Assembly: GCA_964451605.1 (NCBI GenBank)
Contig: CAYVJA010000059.1
Location: forward strand, 1-15,733
DNA from: JAQVSH01 sp964451605
GTDB lineage: Bacteria > Bacteroidota > Bacteroidia > Bacteroidales > UBA4181
Direction of reading: 5' to 3'
Length of the DNA: 15,733 nt
In this document: positions 15,086-15,733 of the stretch, in pieces
Numbering within the stretch: the first letter of the stretch is position 1
Layout of the letters: every line of letters begins with the position of its first letter
Position numbers and translations under genes: made by a program
The notes under the pieces: model-generated
Seen by the model: the letters and a program-made list of their open reading frames with translations, nothing else
What the model was told of the DNA's origin: nothing
The model's database searches: none

Positions 15086-15733
15086 TTAGAGCATTTGTCG
15101 TTGCGCCAGTCGTCGGCCCCTCAAAATCGAAAGATAGAAATAGCCCCAGAGAAGGCCGGGGATCACAAGTCCGTAGTGTCCGAGCAACATGACAGCCACG
15201 ATCAATAATGAGGTGATTGCAACTATCGTCAACAAAAACCAGTCGGATGGCTGTACCTCAATAGGAAAAATCGGAACCCGCGGTGCATAGGAACCCCTGA
15301 ATAGAAGAAGCAATAAGAGAACCCAGAGAAACAGGAGCACGCAGAGTGCCAAAATGGCTGCAGAGGCAATACCCAACGAATCGGCCCAGTGAGGGAAGGC
15401 ACCCCTTAACATGGAGAGGTGCAGACGTTCGGAGAGTGCAACCCCGCTAAGTAATACAGCCAGAACCCCAATCAGGAAAATTCCCCTCCTGCCGGCCGGA
15501 GTTCTGAAACGCTCTACACCGACTATTCCCGTCAACAATAAGAGCAGACCGGCTAATCCGATGGTTATCCCATAGTCGTGCATAGAAAATTTTGACGTAA
15601 GAAACGTATCCCGCAGACCCGAAAAACGTTGCATAGCGTCACTGGCAGATAGGTCTATGGATCCATACTGAGCATAGTAGGCAACCGAATCGGAATAGGG
15701 GCTCAGAAACAGAGAATACCCGAGAAGCACAAG
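15086..15733 (-). CDS. Multi-spanning membrane protein of unknown function (5' end off window)
   Basis: At least 215 codons, open to the right edge; no convincing start is in the window, so the N-terminus is probably missing. Hydrophobic segments suggest about five to six transmembrane helices: around YGITIGLAGLLLLLTGIVGV, GIFLIGVLAVLLSGVAL, a long Leu-rich stretch AILALCVLLFLWVLLLLLLF, then WFLLTIVAITSLLIVAVMLL and VIPGLLWGYFYLSIL. An extracytoplasmic-looking loop near the start contains YYAQYGSIDLSASDAMQRFS. The C-terminus is short and basic (RGRRLAQRQML). I recognise no family. It is convergent with fmt, and its last codons (Gln-Met-Leu-stop) derive from the TTAGAGCA repeat unit. Confidence 0.7.
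   Translation of the reverse strand, partial: LVLLGYSLFLSPYSDSVAYYAQYGSIDLSASDAMQRFSGLRDTFLTSKFSMHDYGITIGLAGLLLLLTGIVGVERFRTPAGRRGIFLIGVLAVLLSGVALSERLHLSMLRGAFPHWADSLGIASAAILALCVLLFLWVLLLLLLFRGSYAPRVPIFPIEVQPSDWFLLTIVAITSLLIVAVMLLGHYGLVIPGLLWGYFYLSILRGRRLAQRQML

Overview
This window looks like two unrelated genomes joined at about position 3106-3124, most likely by metagenome assembly. I see no coherent new system spanning the window. The points of interest are the junction, a HerA/NurA repair operon at the left edge, several perfect palindromes in regulatory positions, and a structured repeat near the right end.

Left part (1 to about 3124): AT-rich and archaeal in character. On the minus strand nurA overlaps the start of herA (the HerA-NurA DNA end-resection pair); herA runs off the left edge. 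Upstream of nurA is a 460-base stretch without an intact gene, holding a decayed 38-codon TrmB-type helix-turn-helix fragment and a perfect 22-bp palindrome. Then come a TrmB-like regulator (minus) and, divergent from it, the exported N-terminus of a protein resembling archaeal PQQ-like beta-propeller proteins. A perfect 18-bp palindrome lies between those two. The clearly assigned starts here are GTG. Gene content and protein style suggest an uncultivated Thermoproteota lineage such as Bathyarchaeia; this is inference.

Right part (about 3106 to 15733): higher GC and Bacteroidota in character (probably Bacteroidales), shown by TAnnTTTG -7 promoter elements, a Bacteroidota-style transketolase, a RibBA fusion and a HECLGH-type dipeptidyl peptidase III. 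A minus-strand operon encodes a TIGR01777-type epimerase, a tandem SGNH esterase and an MFS transporter that is cut at the junction. Divergent from it runs a plus-strand operon: transketolase, an LptF/LptG-family permease and ribBA. It converges on a minus-strand dipeptidyl peptidase III gene. That gene diverges from fmt through a 75-bp gap centred on a palindrome that puts a -7 element on both strands. fmt then converges on a multi-spanning membrane protein of unknown function (partial, right edge), with a nested inverted-repeat element between them.

The right part is mostly housekeeping: pentose phosphate metabolism, lipopolysaccharide export, riboflavin synthesis, peptide turnover and initiator-tRNA formylation. 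The esterase/MFS pair may serve use of acetylated plant polysaccharide. I found no CRISPR array, tRNA, rRNA, transposase or toxin-antitoxin pair.
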